Assembly: GCF_015694425.1 (NCBI RefSeq)
Contig: NZ_JADQDN010000003.1
Location: 186,001 to 250,000 of the forward strand
Direction of reading: 5' to 3'
Source of the DNA: Microvirga terrestris
GTDB lineage: Bacteria > Pseudomonadota > Alphaproteobacteria > Rhizobiales > Beijerinckiaceae
Length of the DNA: 64,000 nt
Positions 48,995-60,687 of the stretch are shown piece after piece (the stretch's first letter is position 1; every line of letters starts with the position of its first letter). Under the pieces are notes generated by a model, which saw nothing but the letters and a program-made list of their open reading frames with translations, was not told the DNA's origin and searched no databases. The position numbers were made by a program, and so were the translations under genes.

Positions 48995-50617
48995 TCAGTG
49001 CCGCAGGCCAGGAGCCTCCTGGCCGGTGCGCGCCACGTATTCAGTGTAGCCGCCGCCATATTGGTGAACACCCTCCGGGGTGATTTCCAGGAGGCGGTTG
49101 GACAGGGCAGCCAGGAAGTGGCGGTCGTGCGAGACGAAGAGCATGGTGCCCTCGTACTTCGACAGCGCGTCGATCAACATTTCCTTGGTGGCAATGTCCA
49201 GATGGTTCGTGGGCTCGTCGAGCACCAGGAAGTTCGGCGGATCGTAGAGCATCTTGGCCATCACGAGGCGCGCCTTCTCGCCGCCGGAGAGCACGCGGCA
49301 TTTCTTCTCCGCATCGTCCCCTGAGAAGCCGAAGCAGCCGGCGAGCGTGCGCAGGGACCCCTGCCCGGCCTGCGGGAAGGAATCCTCCAGGAACTCGAAC
49401 ACCGTGCGGTCGCCCTCCAGGACCTCCATGGCGTGCTGGGCGAAGTAGCCCATCTTGACGCTCGCCCCGATGGTCACCGATCCCTCGTCGGGCGCGGCGG
49501 CGCCCGCCACCAACTTCAGGAGCGTCGACTTGCCGGCACCGTTGACGCCCATGACGCACCAGCGCTCCTTCCGGCGCACCCCGAAGTCGAAGCCCTCATA
49601 GATGCTGCGGCTGCCATAGCGCTTATGCACGTTCTTGAGGCTGACCACATCGTCACCTGAGCGCGGCGCGGGCAGGAAATCGAACGCCACAGATTGCCGG
49701 CGCTTGGGCGGTTCCACCCGGTCGATCTTTTCCAGCTTCTTGACCCGGCTCTGCACCTGGGCGGCATGGGAGGCACGCGCCTTGAAGCGCTCGATGAACT
49801 TGATCTCTTTCGCAAGCATCGCCTGCTGGCGCTCGAATTGCGCCTGCTGCTGCTGCTCGTTCAACGCACGCTGCTGCTCGTAGAATTCGTAGTTGCCCGA
49901 ATAGGTCGTGAGGGAGCCGCCGTCGATTTCCATGATCTTGTTGACGATGCGGTTCATGAAGGCGCGGTCATGCGAGGTCATGAGCAGCGCGCCGTCATAA
50001 CCCTTCAGGAACTCCTCCAGCCAGATCAGGCTCTCGAGATCGAGATGGTTGCTCGGCTCGTCGAGGAGCATCACGTCCGGGCGCATGAGCAGGATGCGGC
50101 CAAGCGCGACGCGCATCTTCCAACCGCCCGACAGGGCGCCGACATCACCGTCCATCATCTCCTGGGAAAAGCCGAGGCCTGCCAGAACCTCGCGGGCACG
50201 GCCCTCCAGCGAATAGCCGTCGAGCTCCTCGTAGCGCGCCTGCACCTCGCCGTAGCGCTCGATGATCTTATCCAGATCGTTCGCTTTGTCCGGATCGACC
50301 ATCGCGGCTTCGAGCTCGCGCAGCTCGGCCGCCACCGCGCTCACGGGGCCGGCGCCCTCCATCACCTCGGCGGCGGCGCTGCGGCCCGCCATCTCGCCCA
50401 CATCCTGGCTGAAATACCCGATGGTGATGCCGCGATCGACGGAGATCTGGCCCTCGTCCGGCTGCTCCTCCTTGGTGACCATCCGGAAGAGCGTGGTCTT
50501 TCCCGCGCCGTTGGGGCCCACGAGTCCGATCTTCTCGCCCTTCTGAAGGGTACCCGACGCCTCGATGAAGAGGATCCGGTGGCTGCTCTGCTTGCTGACG
50601 TTCTCGATACGAATCAT
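48995..50617 (-). CDS. ABC-F family ATPase (ribosome-associated)
   Basis: 540 residues with two fused nucleotide-binding domains and no TM segments. Walker A GPNGAGKTT (NBD1) and GVNGAGKST (NBD2); signatures LSGGWKMRVALGR and LSGGEKARLVMAK; Walker B LLDEPSNHLD and LVLDEPTNHLD. The linker (about 245-320) is the charged P-site tRNA interaction motif helix pair (YEQQRALNEQQQQAQFERQQAML...). Such EF3-like proteins act on stalled or initiating ribosomes; size resembles YbiT. Exact subfamily not certain. Confidence 0.93.
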   Translation of the reverse strand: MIRIENVSKQSSHRILFIEASGTLQKGEKIGLVGPNGAGKTTLFRMVTKEEQPDEGQISVDRGITIGYFSQDVGEMAGRSAAAEVMEGAGPVSAVAAELRELEAAMVDPDKANDLDKIIERYGEVQARYEELDGYSLEGRAREVLAGLGFSQEMMDGDVGALSGGWKMRVALGRILLMRPDVMLLDEPSNHLDLESLIWLEEFLKGYDGALLMTSHDRAFMNRIVNKIMEIDGGSLTTYSGNYEFYEQQRALNEQQQQAQFERQQAMLAKEIKFIERFKARASHAAQVQSRVKKLEKIDRVEPPKRRQSVAFDFLPAPRSGDDVVSLKNVHKRYGSRSIYEGFDFGVRRKERWCVMGVNGAGKSTLLKLVAGAAAPDEGSVTIGASVKMGYFAQHAMEVLEGDRTVFEFLEDSFPQAGQGSLRTLAGCFGFSGDDAEKKCRVLSGGEKARLVMAKMLYDPPNFLVLDEPTNHLDIATKEMLIDALSKYEGTMLFVSHDRHFLAALSNRLLEITPEGVHQYGGGYTEYVARTGQEAPGLRH

Positions 50618-50654
50618 GGGTCTTTGAAACTTGAAGATGTTGGACGGCGCAGAA

Positions 50655-50682
50655 AAAGCCCGGCCTTGAGGCCGGGCTTTTC
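50655..50682 (-). terminator. Intrinsic terminator of secA (symmetrical)
   Basis: A perfect 12-bp stem AAAAGCCCGGCC / GGCCGGGCTTTT around a TTGA loop. It lies between secA (stop at 50710) and the ABC-F start. Confidence 0.9.
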
Positions 50683-50709
50683 ATGGACATGGTTCAGAGC
50701 GTGGCGGCT

Positions 50710-53520
<2,811 letters not shown>

Positions 53521-53768
53521 CGGGAGCCTTCGAAATTCCGTAAAGAGACAAGGGGCGTTTGCGCCGCCTTATAGACCTAATTATGCCAGAGTGCATCTTA
53601 AAGGCTGTGCCTGAGTGGCGCAGCCTCAAGGGCCGCCCGGAAGGGCCTTCAAGACCCCGCGAGCGGCGATGCTGTGACATAAATATGCCATCACTTGCAA
53701 ACGTAAACACATTCGGCCATCTGATCGTCGCTGTCCGTGGGCGATCACGCTCACCAGAGGAAACATTA

Positions 53769-54677
53769 ATGAATCGCTCACTTAACGTTCGGAAGAGCCT
53801 TCTGACCCTCGGCGCCGCCTTGCCGCTTCTGGCCGGCCCTGCCCTTGCCCAGACCCCTCCTGCTCCGACCCCGCCGGCTCCCGCGACCTCGGCGGCCGCC
53901 GTGCCGGCGGTCGACCCCGCCAAGGTGGTGGCCCGCGTTAACGGCATCGAGATCACGGAAGGCGACCTGGCCATCGCGGCCGAGGACTCGGCCCTGCAGA
54001 TGCCCAACGTCCCCGACGAGCAGAAGCGCGAGCTTCTGACCGGCTACCTGATCGACCTGAAGCTCGGTGCCAAGGCAGCCGAGGCCGCCAAGGTCGGCAG
54101 CGGGGCCGAATTCGCCCGCAAGCTCGCCTATAACCGGGACAAGACCCTTCTCGACGAATACCTCGAGCAGGAGTCCAAGAAGGCCGTGACCCCGGAGGCT
54201 GCCCGCAAGCTCTATGACGAGACCGTCAAGAGCGTGCCGGCCGAGCAGGAGGTCCGGGCCCGCCACATCCTGGTGGAGAACGAGGACGACGCCAAGAAGA
54301 TCGCAACCCGCGTGAAGGGCGGCGAGGATTTCGCCAAGGTGGCCGGCGAGGTCTCCAAGGACCCAGGCTCCAAGACCGACGGCGGCGACCTCGGCTTCTT
54401 CACCAAGGACCGCATGGTCGAGCCCTTCGCCGAAGCGGCCTTCAAGATGGAGGCCGGCCAGATCTCCGATCCCGTCAAGAGCCAGTTCGGCTGGCACGTG
54501 ATCAAGGTCGAGGAGAAGCGCAACAAGCCGGCCCCGACCTTCGAGGAGACCAAGGATCAGGTGGAAACCTATCTCGCCCGCAAGGCCCAGCAGGATCTGA
54601 TCCTCGGCCTGCGCAAGAACGCCAAGGTCGAGCGCCTGGACGACAAGGGCAATCTCGTCGAGCAGAAGCAGCCGTAA
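53769..54677 (+). CDS. Periplasmic parvulin-type peptidyl-prolyl isomerase
   Basis: 302 residues. Signal peptide MNRSLNVRKSLLTLGAALPL...ALA-Q (about 28), a Pro/Ala-rich segment, SurA-like N-terminal helices (VARVNGIEITEGDLAIAAED...), then a PpiC domain about 155-250 (EVRARHILVENEDDAKKI..., GGDLGFFTKDRMVEPFAEAAF, SQFGWHVIKVEEKR). Folding helper for exported proteins. ATG 53769 preceded by AGAGGAAAC. Clear terminator after the stop. Confidence 0.93.
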   Translation: MNRSLNVRKSLLTLGAALPLLAGPALAQTPPAPTPPAPATSAAAVPAVDPAKVVARVNGIEITEGDLAIAAEDSALQMPNVPDEQKRELLTGYLIDLKLGAKAAEAAKVGSGAEFARKLAYNRDKTLLDEYLEQESKKAVTPEAARKLYDETVKSVPAEQEVRARHILVENEDDAKKIATRVKGGEDFAKVAGEVSKDPGSKTDGGDLGFFTKDRMVEPFAEAAFKMEAGQISDPVKSQFGWHVIKVEEKRNKPAPTFEETKDQVETYLARKAQQDLILGLRKNAKVERLDDKGNLVEQKQP

Positions 54678-54701
54678 GGTCTTCAGCTTCAGAAAAGTTC
54701 A

Positions 54702-54730
54702 GGGCGGCCTTCGGGCCGCCCTTTTCGTTT
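54702..54730 (+). terminator. Intrinsic terminator of the parvulin gene
   Basis: GGGCGGCC / GGCCGCCC with a TTCG tetraloop, followed by TTTTCGTTT. Confidence 0.92.
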
Positions 54731-54912
54731 GAGGACACTCTCGCTGTCATCCCCTCGAAGGCGGAAATCCCTATCCAGTAACGACCAAGGGCGAAGTCGC
54801 GCAGCGTTGCGTACAATGACGTTCGCTGAAGCTTGCACTTGACAAAAAGCGTTAAAAAACCACAGGTCGCGCTCGCAACGTCGTATCCCAACAGCTCTTG
54901 CCCGGGTCCTCC

Positions 54913-56154
54913 ATGTCCAAGACAGTGTCTCCGCTCGCGCCCACGTCGTTTCCGACGCTTCCCTCGCTCGAGGGTGTCAGGATCGCCACGGCAGAAGCCG
55001 GCATCCGATACAAGAACCGGACGGACGTGCTCTATGTGACGTTGCCGAAGGACACGGCCGTGGCAGGTGTTTTCACTCGCTCCAAATGCCCCTCGGCCCC
55101 GGTCGACTGGTGCCGCAAGAATTTGAGCAAAGGCACCGCGCGGGCGCTGGTGGTCAACTCGGGCAATGCCAACGCCTTTACAGGCAAGAAAGGCGCGGAA
55201 GCAGTCAAGCTCACCGCCGATATCGCCGCCGAGGCTGCGGGCTGCCGCGCCTCACAGGTCTTCATCGCGTCCACCGGCGTCATCGGCGAGCCCCTCGATG
55301 CCACCAAGTTCCAGGGCGTCCTCGCGGCCTGCGAGAAGAAGGCGAAATCCACCGGCTGGACGGATGCCGCCAAGGCCATCATGACCACCGACACCTTCCC
55401 GAAGGTGGCGACCCGCACGGCGAAGATCGGCGGTGTCGACGTGACGATCAATGGCATCGCCAAGGGCGCCGGCATGATCGCCCCCGACATGGCGACCATG
55501 CTGTCCTTCATCTTCACCGATGCGCCCATCAACGCCCCTGCGCTGCAGGCTCTGCTGAAGAAGGGCGCCGACAAGAGCTTCAACTGCGTGACGGTGGACA
55601 GCGACACCTCCACGTCCGACACGCTGCTCTTCTTCGCCACGGGCACGGCCGCCGCCAAGGGAGCGCCCACCATTTCGCTGCCGAGCGACCGGCGCCTCAA
55701 GGAGTTCCGCGCCGCGCTCGAGGGCTTGCTCTGCGACCTCGCCCAGCAGGTCGCCCGCGATGGCGAGGGCGCGCGCAAGTTCGTCACTGTGAAGGTAACC
55801 GGCGCCACGGGCGCAACGTCCGCCAAGCGCATTGCCATGGCGATTGCCAACTCACCCCTGGTGAAGACCGCGGTCGCCGGCGAGGATGCCAATTGGGGCC
55901 GCGTTGTCATGGCGGTGGGCAAAGCGGGCGAGCCCGCCGAGCGGGACAAGCTCGCGATCTGGTTCGGCGACATCCGCGTCGCCGTGAAGGGCGCCCGCGA
56001 TCCGGACTACGATGAGGCCAAAACCTCCACCTATATGAAGGGCGACGAGATCACGATCCGCGTCGATCTCGGCCTCGGCCGCGGTGAGGCCACCGCGTGG
56101 ACCTGCGACCTCACCAAGGCCTATGTGGAGATCAACGGCGACTACCGGAGCTGA
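54913..56154 (+). CDS. argJ: Bifunctional ornithine acetyltransferase / N-acetylglutamate synthase ArgJ
   Basis: 413 residues. Transfers acetyl between N-acetylornithine and glutamate in the cyclic arginine pathway. The self-cleavage/nucleophile site [21 protein letters not shown] (Ala-Thr) is intact; [15 protein letters not shown] and [17 protein letters not shown] are typical. C-terminal [20 protein letters not shown] 54913 ([21 protein letters not shown]). The 182 bases between the upstream terminator and this start contain a partial dispersed-repeat-like TGTCATCCCC segment. Confidence 0.97.
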   Translation: MSKTVSPLAPTSFPTLPSLEGVRIATAEAGIRYKNRTDVLYVTLPKDTAVAGVFTRSKCPSAPVDWCRKNLSKGTARALVVNSGNANAFTGKKGAEAVKLTADIAAEAAGCRASQVFIASTGVIGEPLDATKFQGVLAACEKKAKSTGWTDAAKAIMTTDTFPKVATRTAKIGGVDVTINGIAKGAGMIAPDMATMLSFIFTDAPINAPALQALLKKGADKSFNCVTVDSDTSTSDTLLFFATGTAAAKGAPTISLPSDRRLKEFRAALEGLLCDLAQQVARDGEGARKFVTVKVTGATGATSAKRIAMAIANSPLVKTAVAGEDANWGRVVMAVGKAGEPAERDKLAIWFGDIRVAVKGARDPDYDEAKTSTYMKGDEITIRVDLGLGRGEATAWTCDLTKAYVEINGDYRS

Positions 56155-56174
56155 ATGCTGCCTCGGCTGAGCGG

Positions 56175-56558
56175 CTAAGGAATAACTTTGACAGTGACCT
56201 GAACTGGCCACGTCCTGTCACTGCCCCACCGGTCTTTTCCGACCCAAGCCCACGTAAACTGATCCGAACCGGTGAACCCAGCCCTTGCCAAATAAATCAC
56301 AGATGTTCCCTGCGCAGTCGCAGATCCAATAGACGCCTTGTTTAGGATTCGCGCTTCGGAAATGGCAGCAAGCGAGCCACCCAAAGTAATCCTGCATGGT
56401 TTTCCGGCTCTAACCGTCATCTCCAGATCGGCAGTTTCTCCCTGTGCGGTTCGAAAAGCAGGATAGGAGCAATTTTTGCCCTGCAGGAGTTGTGCCTGCG
56501 CATCGTTGGTCGAATAGAATAGGAAAATCGAAGTAGCGATCGCAATCAGGTGTCGCAT
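56175..56558 (-). CDS. Small secreted Ig-like protein, paralogue A
   Basis: 127 residues; signal peptide MRHLIAIATSIFLFYSTNDAQA-Q. The mature part is about 104 residues, beta-rich with two cysteines. Its C-terminal pattern YLARAGFTGSDQFTWAWVGKDRWGSDRTWPVQVTVKVIP aligns with the neighbouring protein. GFTGSDxFxW...VxVTV is the ending of a cadherin/Ig-like beta-sandwich used in bacterial surface proteins. Function unknown. Convergent with argJ. Start ATG 56558; a TTG four codons upstream is less likely. Confidence 0.8.
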   Translation of the reverse strand: MRHLIAIATSIFLFYSTNDAQAQLLQGKNCSYPAFRTAQGETADLEMTVRAGKPCRITLGGSLAAISEARILNKASIGSATAQGTSVIYLARAGFTGSDQFTWAWVGKDRWGSDRTWPVQVTVKVIP

Positions 56559-56591
56559 GTGCCCCCACAAGCTGTGTTTTGACCTTTATTT

Positions 56592-56611
56592 GATACAATC
56601 TTGATTGTATC
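56592..56611. promoter_or_regulatory. AT-rich inverted repeat between the two paralogues
   Basis: GATACAATC (56592-56600) and GATTGTATC (56603-56611) form a near-perfect palindrome 34 bases upstream of paralogue A. Operator-like in size, or a weak hairpin ending paralogue B. Confidence 0.35.
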
Positions 56612-56657
56612 TATCCGGCCGATTGGAAATCGATGAGTTCTTTGTGTTTCAGCAAGG

Positions 56658-57035
56658 TTAAGGAACAACGGTGATTTTCCGCCGGATGGTTACCTTCATC
56701 GGCCCGCCATACTGCCCCTGCCCTATAAAGGTGTAGGCGAATTCGTCAGCGCCTTGATAGCCGGGCTTGGCGAGGTAATAGGGCTTGAGACCTTCGACGC
56801 CTGCCCTGCCGACTTTAGGCTTTTGCGAAATCACCGTTTCGGTGAGCGCACCCGGAATGCCACTGATGTTGAAGAAGCAGCCTTTCCCCGCTTTCACGGT
56901 CATTGCGCTTTCGATCTCTACGATCTCGCCGCTGAAGTAGACCGGCGCCCCTGAGCAATCCTGAGCCTCCGCAGCGGATCCAAGGGCCAGACAGCTTACG
57001 AGGCTTGCTGCCACGAGGAAGAGATGTTTGCTCAT
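56658..57035 (-). CDS. Small secreted Ig-like protein, paralogue B
   Basis: 125 residues; signal peptide MSKHLFLVAASLVSCLALGS AAEA-Q (space marks residue 20). Mature protein: two cysteines, AMTVKAGKGCFFNISGIPGAL, then YYLAKPGYQGADEFAYTFIGQGQYGGPMKVTIRRKITVVP. Start ATG 57035 with an excellent AAGGAGGT site. Clearly related to paralogue A over its whole length (TVxAGKxC, YLAxxGxxGxDxFxxxxxG, VTxxxxVxP), so a tandem duplication. Function not recognised. Confidence 0.82.
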   Translation of the reverse strand: MSKHLFLVAASLVSCLALGSAAEAQDCSGAPVYFSGEIVEIESAMTVKAGKGCFFNISGIPGALTETVISQKPKVGRAGVEGLKPYYLAKPGYQGADEFAYTFIGQGQYGGPMKVTIRRKITVVP

Positions 57036-57239
57036 TGGAGACCTCCTTGCGTTGTCATATGCGTAATTTAGTAACATGAACTGATTTATACCGAGACGCA
57101 TTTTCAGCAAAAAGGTGAATCGGGCGCTCACGCCGAACCTGTGCCGTCACGCACACCAGATTTCAGTTCGCTCCGGCCCGGAAATCAGGCTAAGAACCGG
57201 CCCGACCTCTCACGCTACGCGCCCAAGCGGATCTCCGAC

Positions 57240-57650
57240 GTGCCCCCTCTCAAACTCACCCTCGTCGTCGCCGTCGCCCTGATCGACACGGACAACCGCA
57301 TCCTTCTGGCCGAGCGGCCGGAGGGCAAGCAGCTGGCGGGCTTGTGGGAGTTTCCCGGCGGCAAGGTCGAGCCGGGCGAGCGGCCGGAGGAGACGCTGAT
57401 CCGGGAGTTGCGCGAGGAGCTTGGGATCATCGTGAAGGAACCCTGCCTCGCGCCGTTGACCTTCGCGAGCTACGGTTACGAGACCTTTCACCTGCTCATG
57501 CCGCTTTATATCTGCCGTCGCTGGGAGGGCTTGGTGCAGCCGATGGAGGGACAGGGGCTGAAATGGGTAAAGCCGCAGGAGCTGCGCTCTTACCCCATGC
57601 CGCCAGCCGATGAGCCGCTGATCCCCTTCCTCGTCGATCTCCTGGTCTGA
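57240..57650 (+). CDS. mutT: Nudix hydrolase MutT (8-oxo-dGTP diphosphatase family)
   Basis: 136 residues from GTG 57240. Complete Nudix box GGKVEPGERPEETLIRELREELGI preceded by LLAERPEGKQLAGLWEFPGG, the MutT-specific wording. Sanitises oxidised nucleotides. An in-frame GTG at 57141 would add 33 residues rich in Arg/Pro with no family counterpart and has no ribosome site, so the shorter start is preferred, though 57240 also has only a weak one. The DMT gene follows 8 bases after the stop. Confidence 0.92.
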   Translation: MPPLKLTLVVAVALIDTDNRILLAERPEGKQLAGLWEFPGGKVEPGERPEETLIRELREELGIIVKEPCLAPLTFASYGYETFHLLMPLYICRRWEGLVQPMEGQGLKWVKPQELRSYPMPPADEPLIPFLVDLLV

Positions 57651-57658
57651 GGGCGCCC

Positions 57659-58585
57659 ATGTCCGCCGCACAGGGTGAAGCCGCCGCGCTTCCCACAGCT
57701 CCGACCCCGGTCTTCATGGCGACGAACCTTCTCGTCTGCTCAATGCTGTGGTCCACCTCGTTCCTGTTCATCAAGCTCAGCGGAAGCATAAACCCCTTCG
57801 TGCTGGCATCGATCCGCGGCCTCATTGGCGCGTCCGCCCTGGCCTTGTGGTTTGCCGTACAGGCCAAAAGCTTCCGTCCCGACCATGGCCAATGGCACCA
57901 TTGGGTGGTGCTCGGCGCCTTCAACGGCTGGATCCCGAACGTCTTGACGGCGCATGCGCTGACCCAAATCGGAACCGCTCCGGCGGCCATGATCCAGGCC
58001 TCGGGGCCGCTCATCGTCGCGATTCTGTCGCACCTGCTTTACGCGGACGAACGGCTGACCCCGCGGCGCTTCGTGGGTGTCGTCGTCGGCCTTGCAGGCA
58101 TGGGCATTCTCATTGGACCTGCGGCCCTGCCGGACAGCGGCATCAGCGCCTGGGGGGTGCTCACCATGGTGGCGACCGCCTTCAGCTATGCCGCCGCGAA
58201 TCTCTATGTCCGCTCGATCAAGCATGCTGACCCGGCCCGCCTCGCTCTCGGTCAGCAGATATGCTCCGCCATTCCGGCAACCGCGTTGGCCCTCGTCTTT
58301 GCAGGCCCTTCCGCCTTTGCAGCGGTGCCGGACAGTGCGGTTTCGCTGCTGGCGCTCGGCATCGTCTCGACCGCCCTGCCGATCCTGCTCTTCATGCGGC
58401 TCATCCGCCGCGCCGGTCCGACCCGGGCCTCGATGGTCGGCTATCTCCAGCCGGTCTGGACGGTGACCCTTGCCGTCCTTTTCCTCAACGAGCATATCGG
58501 TCTGCGCGAGATCATCGGCGGTGCCGTCGTGCTAACCGGCGTGGCGCTCGTGTCGTTGAGCGGGCGGATCAGATCAGCTCGCTGA
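57659..58585 (+). CDS. DMT-superfamily (EamA) transporter
   Basis: 308 residues, ten TM helices, two EamA repeats (NLLVCSMLWSTSFLFIKLSG... and WGVLTMVATAFSYAAANLYVRSIKH...). Likely metabolite or drug exporter; substrate unknown. Only 8 bases after mutT, so cotranscribed. Its 3' end overlaps the convergent thioesterase by 17 bases. Confidence 0.88.
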   Translation: MSAAQGEAAALPTAPTPVFMATNLLVCSMLWSTSFLFIKLSGSINPFVLASIRGLIGASALALWFAVQAKSFRPDHGQWHHWVVLGAFNGWIPNVLTAHALTQIGTAPAAMIQASGPLIVAILSHLLYADERLTPRRFVGVVVGLAGMGILIGPAALPDSGISAWGVLTMVATAFSYAAANLYVRSIKHADPARLALGQQICSAIPATALALVFAGPSAFAAVPDSAVSLLALGIVSTALPILLFMRLIRRAGPTRASMVGYLQPVWTVTLAVLFLNEHIGLREIIGGAVVLTGVALVSLSGRIRSAR

Positions 58586-59003
58586 GTATGGCGCGCGTCT
58601 CGGTTGGGATCTCCACCGGTGTCTGGGTTTTCCGGTCCACATAGACATGGACGAAGTGGCCCTGCGCGGCCGCCGCTCGGGCCCCTTGCTTGAAGATTCC
58701 GATCCGATAGCGCACCGACGAGCGCCCGAGATGCGCCACCGCAATCCCGGCCTCCAGCGCGTCGGGAAAGGCCACGCTCTCGAAATAGGTGCAGCCCGAC
58801 TCGACCACGAGGCCGACAACAGGGCTCTTGGTGATCGCGAGCAACCCCTTCTCGACCAGCCAGCCGTTCACGGCGCTGTCGAAATACGAGTAGTAATGCA
58901 CGTTGTTCACGTGCCCATAAGCATCGTTGTCCATCCAGCGGGTGGCGATGGGGCGAAAGAACTTGAAGGCGGAGCGCTCAGGGCGCGCGGGACGGTCCGA
59001 CAT
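58569..59003 (-). CDS. Acyl-CoA thioesterase, hotdog fold (4HBT)
   Basis: 144 residues. Hotdog-fold signature RWMDNDAYGHVNNVHYYSYFDSAVNGW contains the catalytic aspartate (DxxxHVNN); GRSSVRYRIGIFKQG and FVHVYVDRKTQTPVEIP follow. YbgC/4-hydroxybenzoyl-CoA thioesterase family; substrate unknown. ATG 59003 is used; a GTG at 59015 would overlap the stop of the alcohol dehydrogenase gene upstream. The two are probably cotranscribed. Confidence 0.88.
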   Translation of the reverse strand: MSDRPARPERSAFKFFRPIATRWMDNDAYGHVNNVHYYSYFDSAVNGWLVEKGLLAITKSPVVGLVVESGCTYFESVAFPDALEAGIAVAHLGRSSVRYRIGIFKQGARAAAAQGHFVHVYVDRKTQTPVEIPTETRAILSELI

Positions 59004-59011
59004 GGGGACGT

Positions 59012-60160
59012 TCACCAGGCCGCTTCGTAGATCGCGCGCGCATCATCAAGGCTAAGCGGGCGTGGGTTATTCACCAGAAGACGCGTCTGCTTCATCGCAT
59101 CCTCGGCCATCATCGGCAGAGCCTCCTGCGGAATGCCGACGTCGCGCAGGCGCGGCTGCAAGCCCACCTTGGTGCACAGAGAGGCCAGCGCCTCGACGAA
59201 GGCCGATCCCGTTGTGCGGCCTTCGAGCTCCGGGAAGGCGTAAGGGGCGAGCTCCGCGTAAGATTGCTCGCAAGCGCTTGCATTGAAGCGCAGCACATGC
59301 GGCAGCACGAGGGCGTTGGAGAGCCCGTGCGGAATGCCGAAATGCCCGCCGATGGGATAGGCCAGGGCATGCACGGCGGCGACCGGGGAATTGGCGAACG
59401 CCTGGCCCGCCAGCATGGAGCCCAGCAGCATGGCGGAGCGCGCCTCCCCATCCTGTCCCTGATGCACCGCGCGCTCGATGTTGCGCCCGAGCAGGCGCAG
59501 CGCCTCCTTGGCCAGTGCCTGCGAGACCGGATTGTTGTTGGCACTCGTCGAGGTATAGGCCTCGATCGCGTGCACCATCGCGTCGATGCCGGTGGCGGCC
59601 GTCACATGCGGCGGAAGACCGAGCGTGAGATCGGGATCGAGCAGCGCGATGTCTGGGATGATGAGCGGCGACACGACGCCCTTCTTCTCGTGTGCGCCGG
59701 TGGTCACAATGGAGATCGGCGTCACCTCCGATCCCGTGCCTGCGGTGGTGGGAATGGCGAGCAGGGGCAGGCGCGGTCCTTTCGCGACCCCCACGCCGTA
59801 GATGTCGGACAGGGCCTCGCCGCCGGCAGCCAGCAGCGCCACGAGCTTTGCCACGTCGATGGAGGAGCCGCCACCGAAGCCGATCACGGCGCGCGCGTCG
59901 AACGCCTTCGCTTTCGCAACGGCTGCGAGCACCGCGTCTTCCGGCGGATCGGCCACGACCGCATCGAACACGTCGACGGCGATGCCTGCCTCCTCCAGAG
60001 CGCGGAGAGCCGACGCGATGAGCCCGGCTTTCACGAGACCTACATCGGTGACGAGCGCCACGCGAGGCCCGAGACGATGAGCCGCGATCTCGCCGAGACG
60101 CGCGATGCTGCCGGAACCGAAGACGAGGGACGGAGTGGTGTTGAAGGTGAAGGGCGACAT
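59012..60160 (-). CDS. Iron-containing (type III) alcohol dehydrogenase
   Basis: 382 residues. NAD-binding loop IGFGGGSSIDVAKLVALL, PTTAGTGSEVTPISIVT, and the metal-site segments ATGIDAMVHAIEAY (Asp, His) and AVHALAYPIGGHFGIPHGLSNALVLPHV (two His). Oxidises alcohols or reduces aldehydes; could equally be a maleylacetate-reductase-like member. Gene pair with a thioesterase suggests acyl or aldehyde metabolism. Start ATG 60160 (MSPFTFNTTPSLVFGSGS). Confidence 0.93.
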   Translation of the reverse strand: MSPFTFNTTPSLVFGSGSIARLGEIAAHRLGPRVALVTDVGLVKAGLIASALRALEEAGIAVDVFDAVVADPPEDAVLAAVAKAKAFDARAVIGFGGGSSIDVAKLVALLAAGGEALSDIYGVGVAKGPRLPLLAIPTTAGTGSEVTPISIVTTGAHEKKGVVSPLIIPDIALLDPDLTLGLPPHVTAATGIDAMVHAIEAYTSTSANNNPVSQALAKEALRLLGRNIERAVHQGQDGEARSAMLLGSMLAGQAFANSPVAAVHALAYPIGGHFGIPHGLSNALVLPHVLRFNASACEQSYAELAPYAFPELEGRTTGSAFVEALASLCTKVGLQPRLRDVGIPQEALPMMAEDAMKQTRLLVNNPRPLSLDDARAIYEAAW

Positions 60161-60240
60161 GGATATTTCCTCTGGCGCCGAAGATGCCTCGTGCTTGCCG
60201 AGGCAGCAACCCGGATCCCTTACACCCTTAGGAGAACGTC

Positions 60241-60606
60241 CTAATCCTCGAACTCCTCGATGGCATCCACCTTGTTCGGATAGAAAGCCAAATGCTCTTT
60301 GATGCTGGCCACCGAAGGAAACGGCTGCTCATAGCTCCAGGCCGCATTCTCCCGCACGAGCCCGCCTCCATTGACGGTGAAGTAGGAGGCCTCGCCCTTG
60401 AAGGGGCAATGGGTGTGGTGATCGGTCGAGTCCAGGAGGTCCATGTGCACATCCTCGCGTGGGATGTACTGCACCGGCGGGTAGTTCGCCTCCTGCAGGG
60501 TGAGCGCCTGCGTGGTTTCCGCGACGATGAAGCCGCCGAGCATGACCCGGATGCGATGCGGGTTCTGCGTGATGGTGATCGGGTGATCCGGGCCGGGCTC
60601 CCTCAT
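60241..60606 (-). CDS. DUF427 domain protein
   Basis: 121 residues. NPHRIRVMLGGFIVAETTQALTLQEANYPPVQYIPREDVHMDLL and THCPFKGEASYFTVNGGG are hallmarks of DUF427 (a small beta-barrel of unknown function with a conserved CPFKG cysteine). Cytosolic. ATG 60606 has a GAGAAGGAAG ribosome site. Follows the NDUFAF5-like gene by 81 bases on the same strand. Confidence 0.9.
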   Translation of the reverse strand: MREPGPDHPITITQNPHRIRVMLGGFIVAETTQALTLQEANYPPVQYIPREDVHMDLLDSTDHHTHCPFKGEASYFTVNGGGLVRENAAWSYEQPFPSVASIKEHLAFYPNKVDAIEEFED

Positions 60607-60687
60607 GGCACTTCCTTCTCCAAGACAGGCTCTCTGGAGAATGAAGATAGGGCAACCTGGTTGCACCCCAAGGCGTGGGCAGGCCGG

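Noticed and set aside
58906..58918. TGTTCACGTGCCC as a second parS site
   Set aside because: Core CACGTG is present but the right arm does not match the palindrome; too many mismatches.
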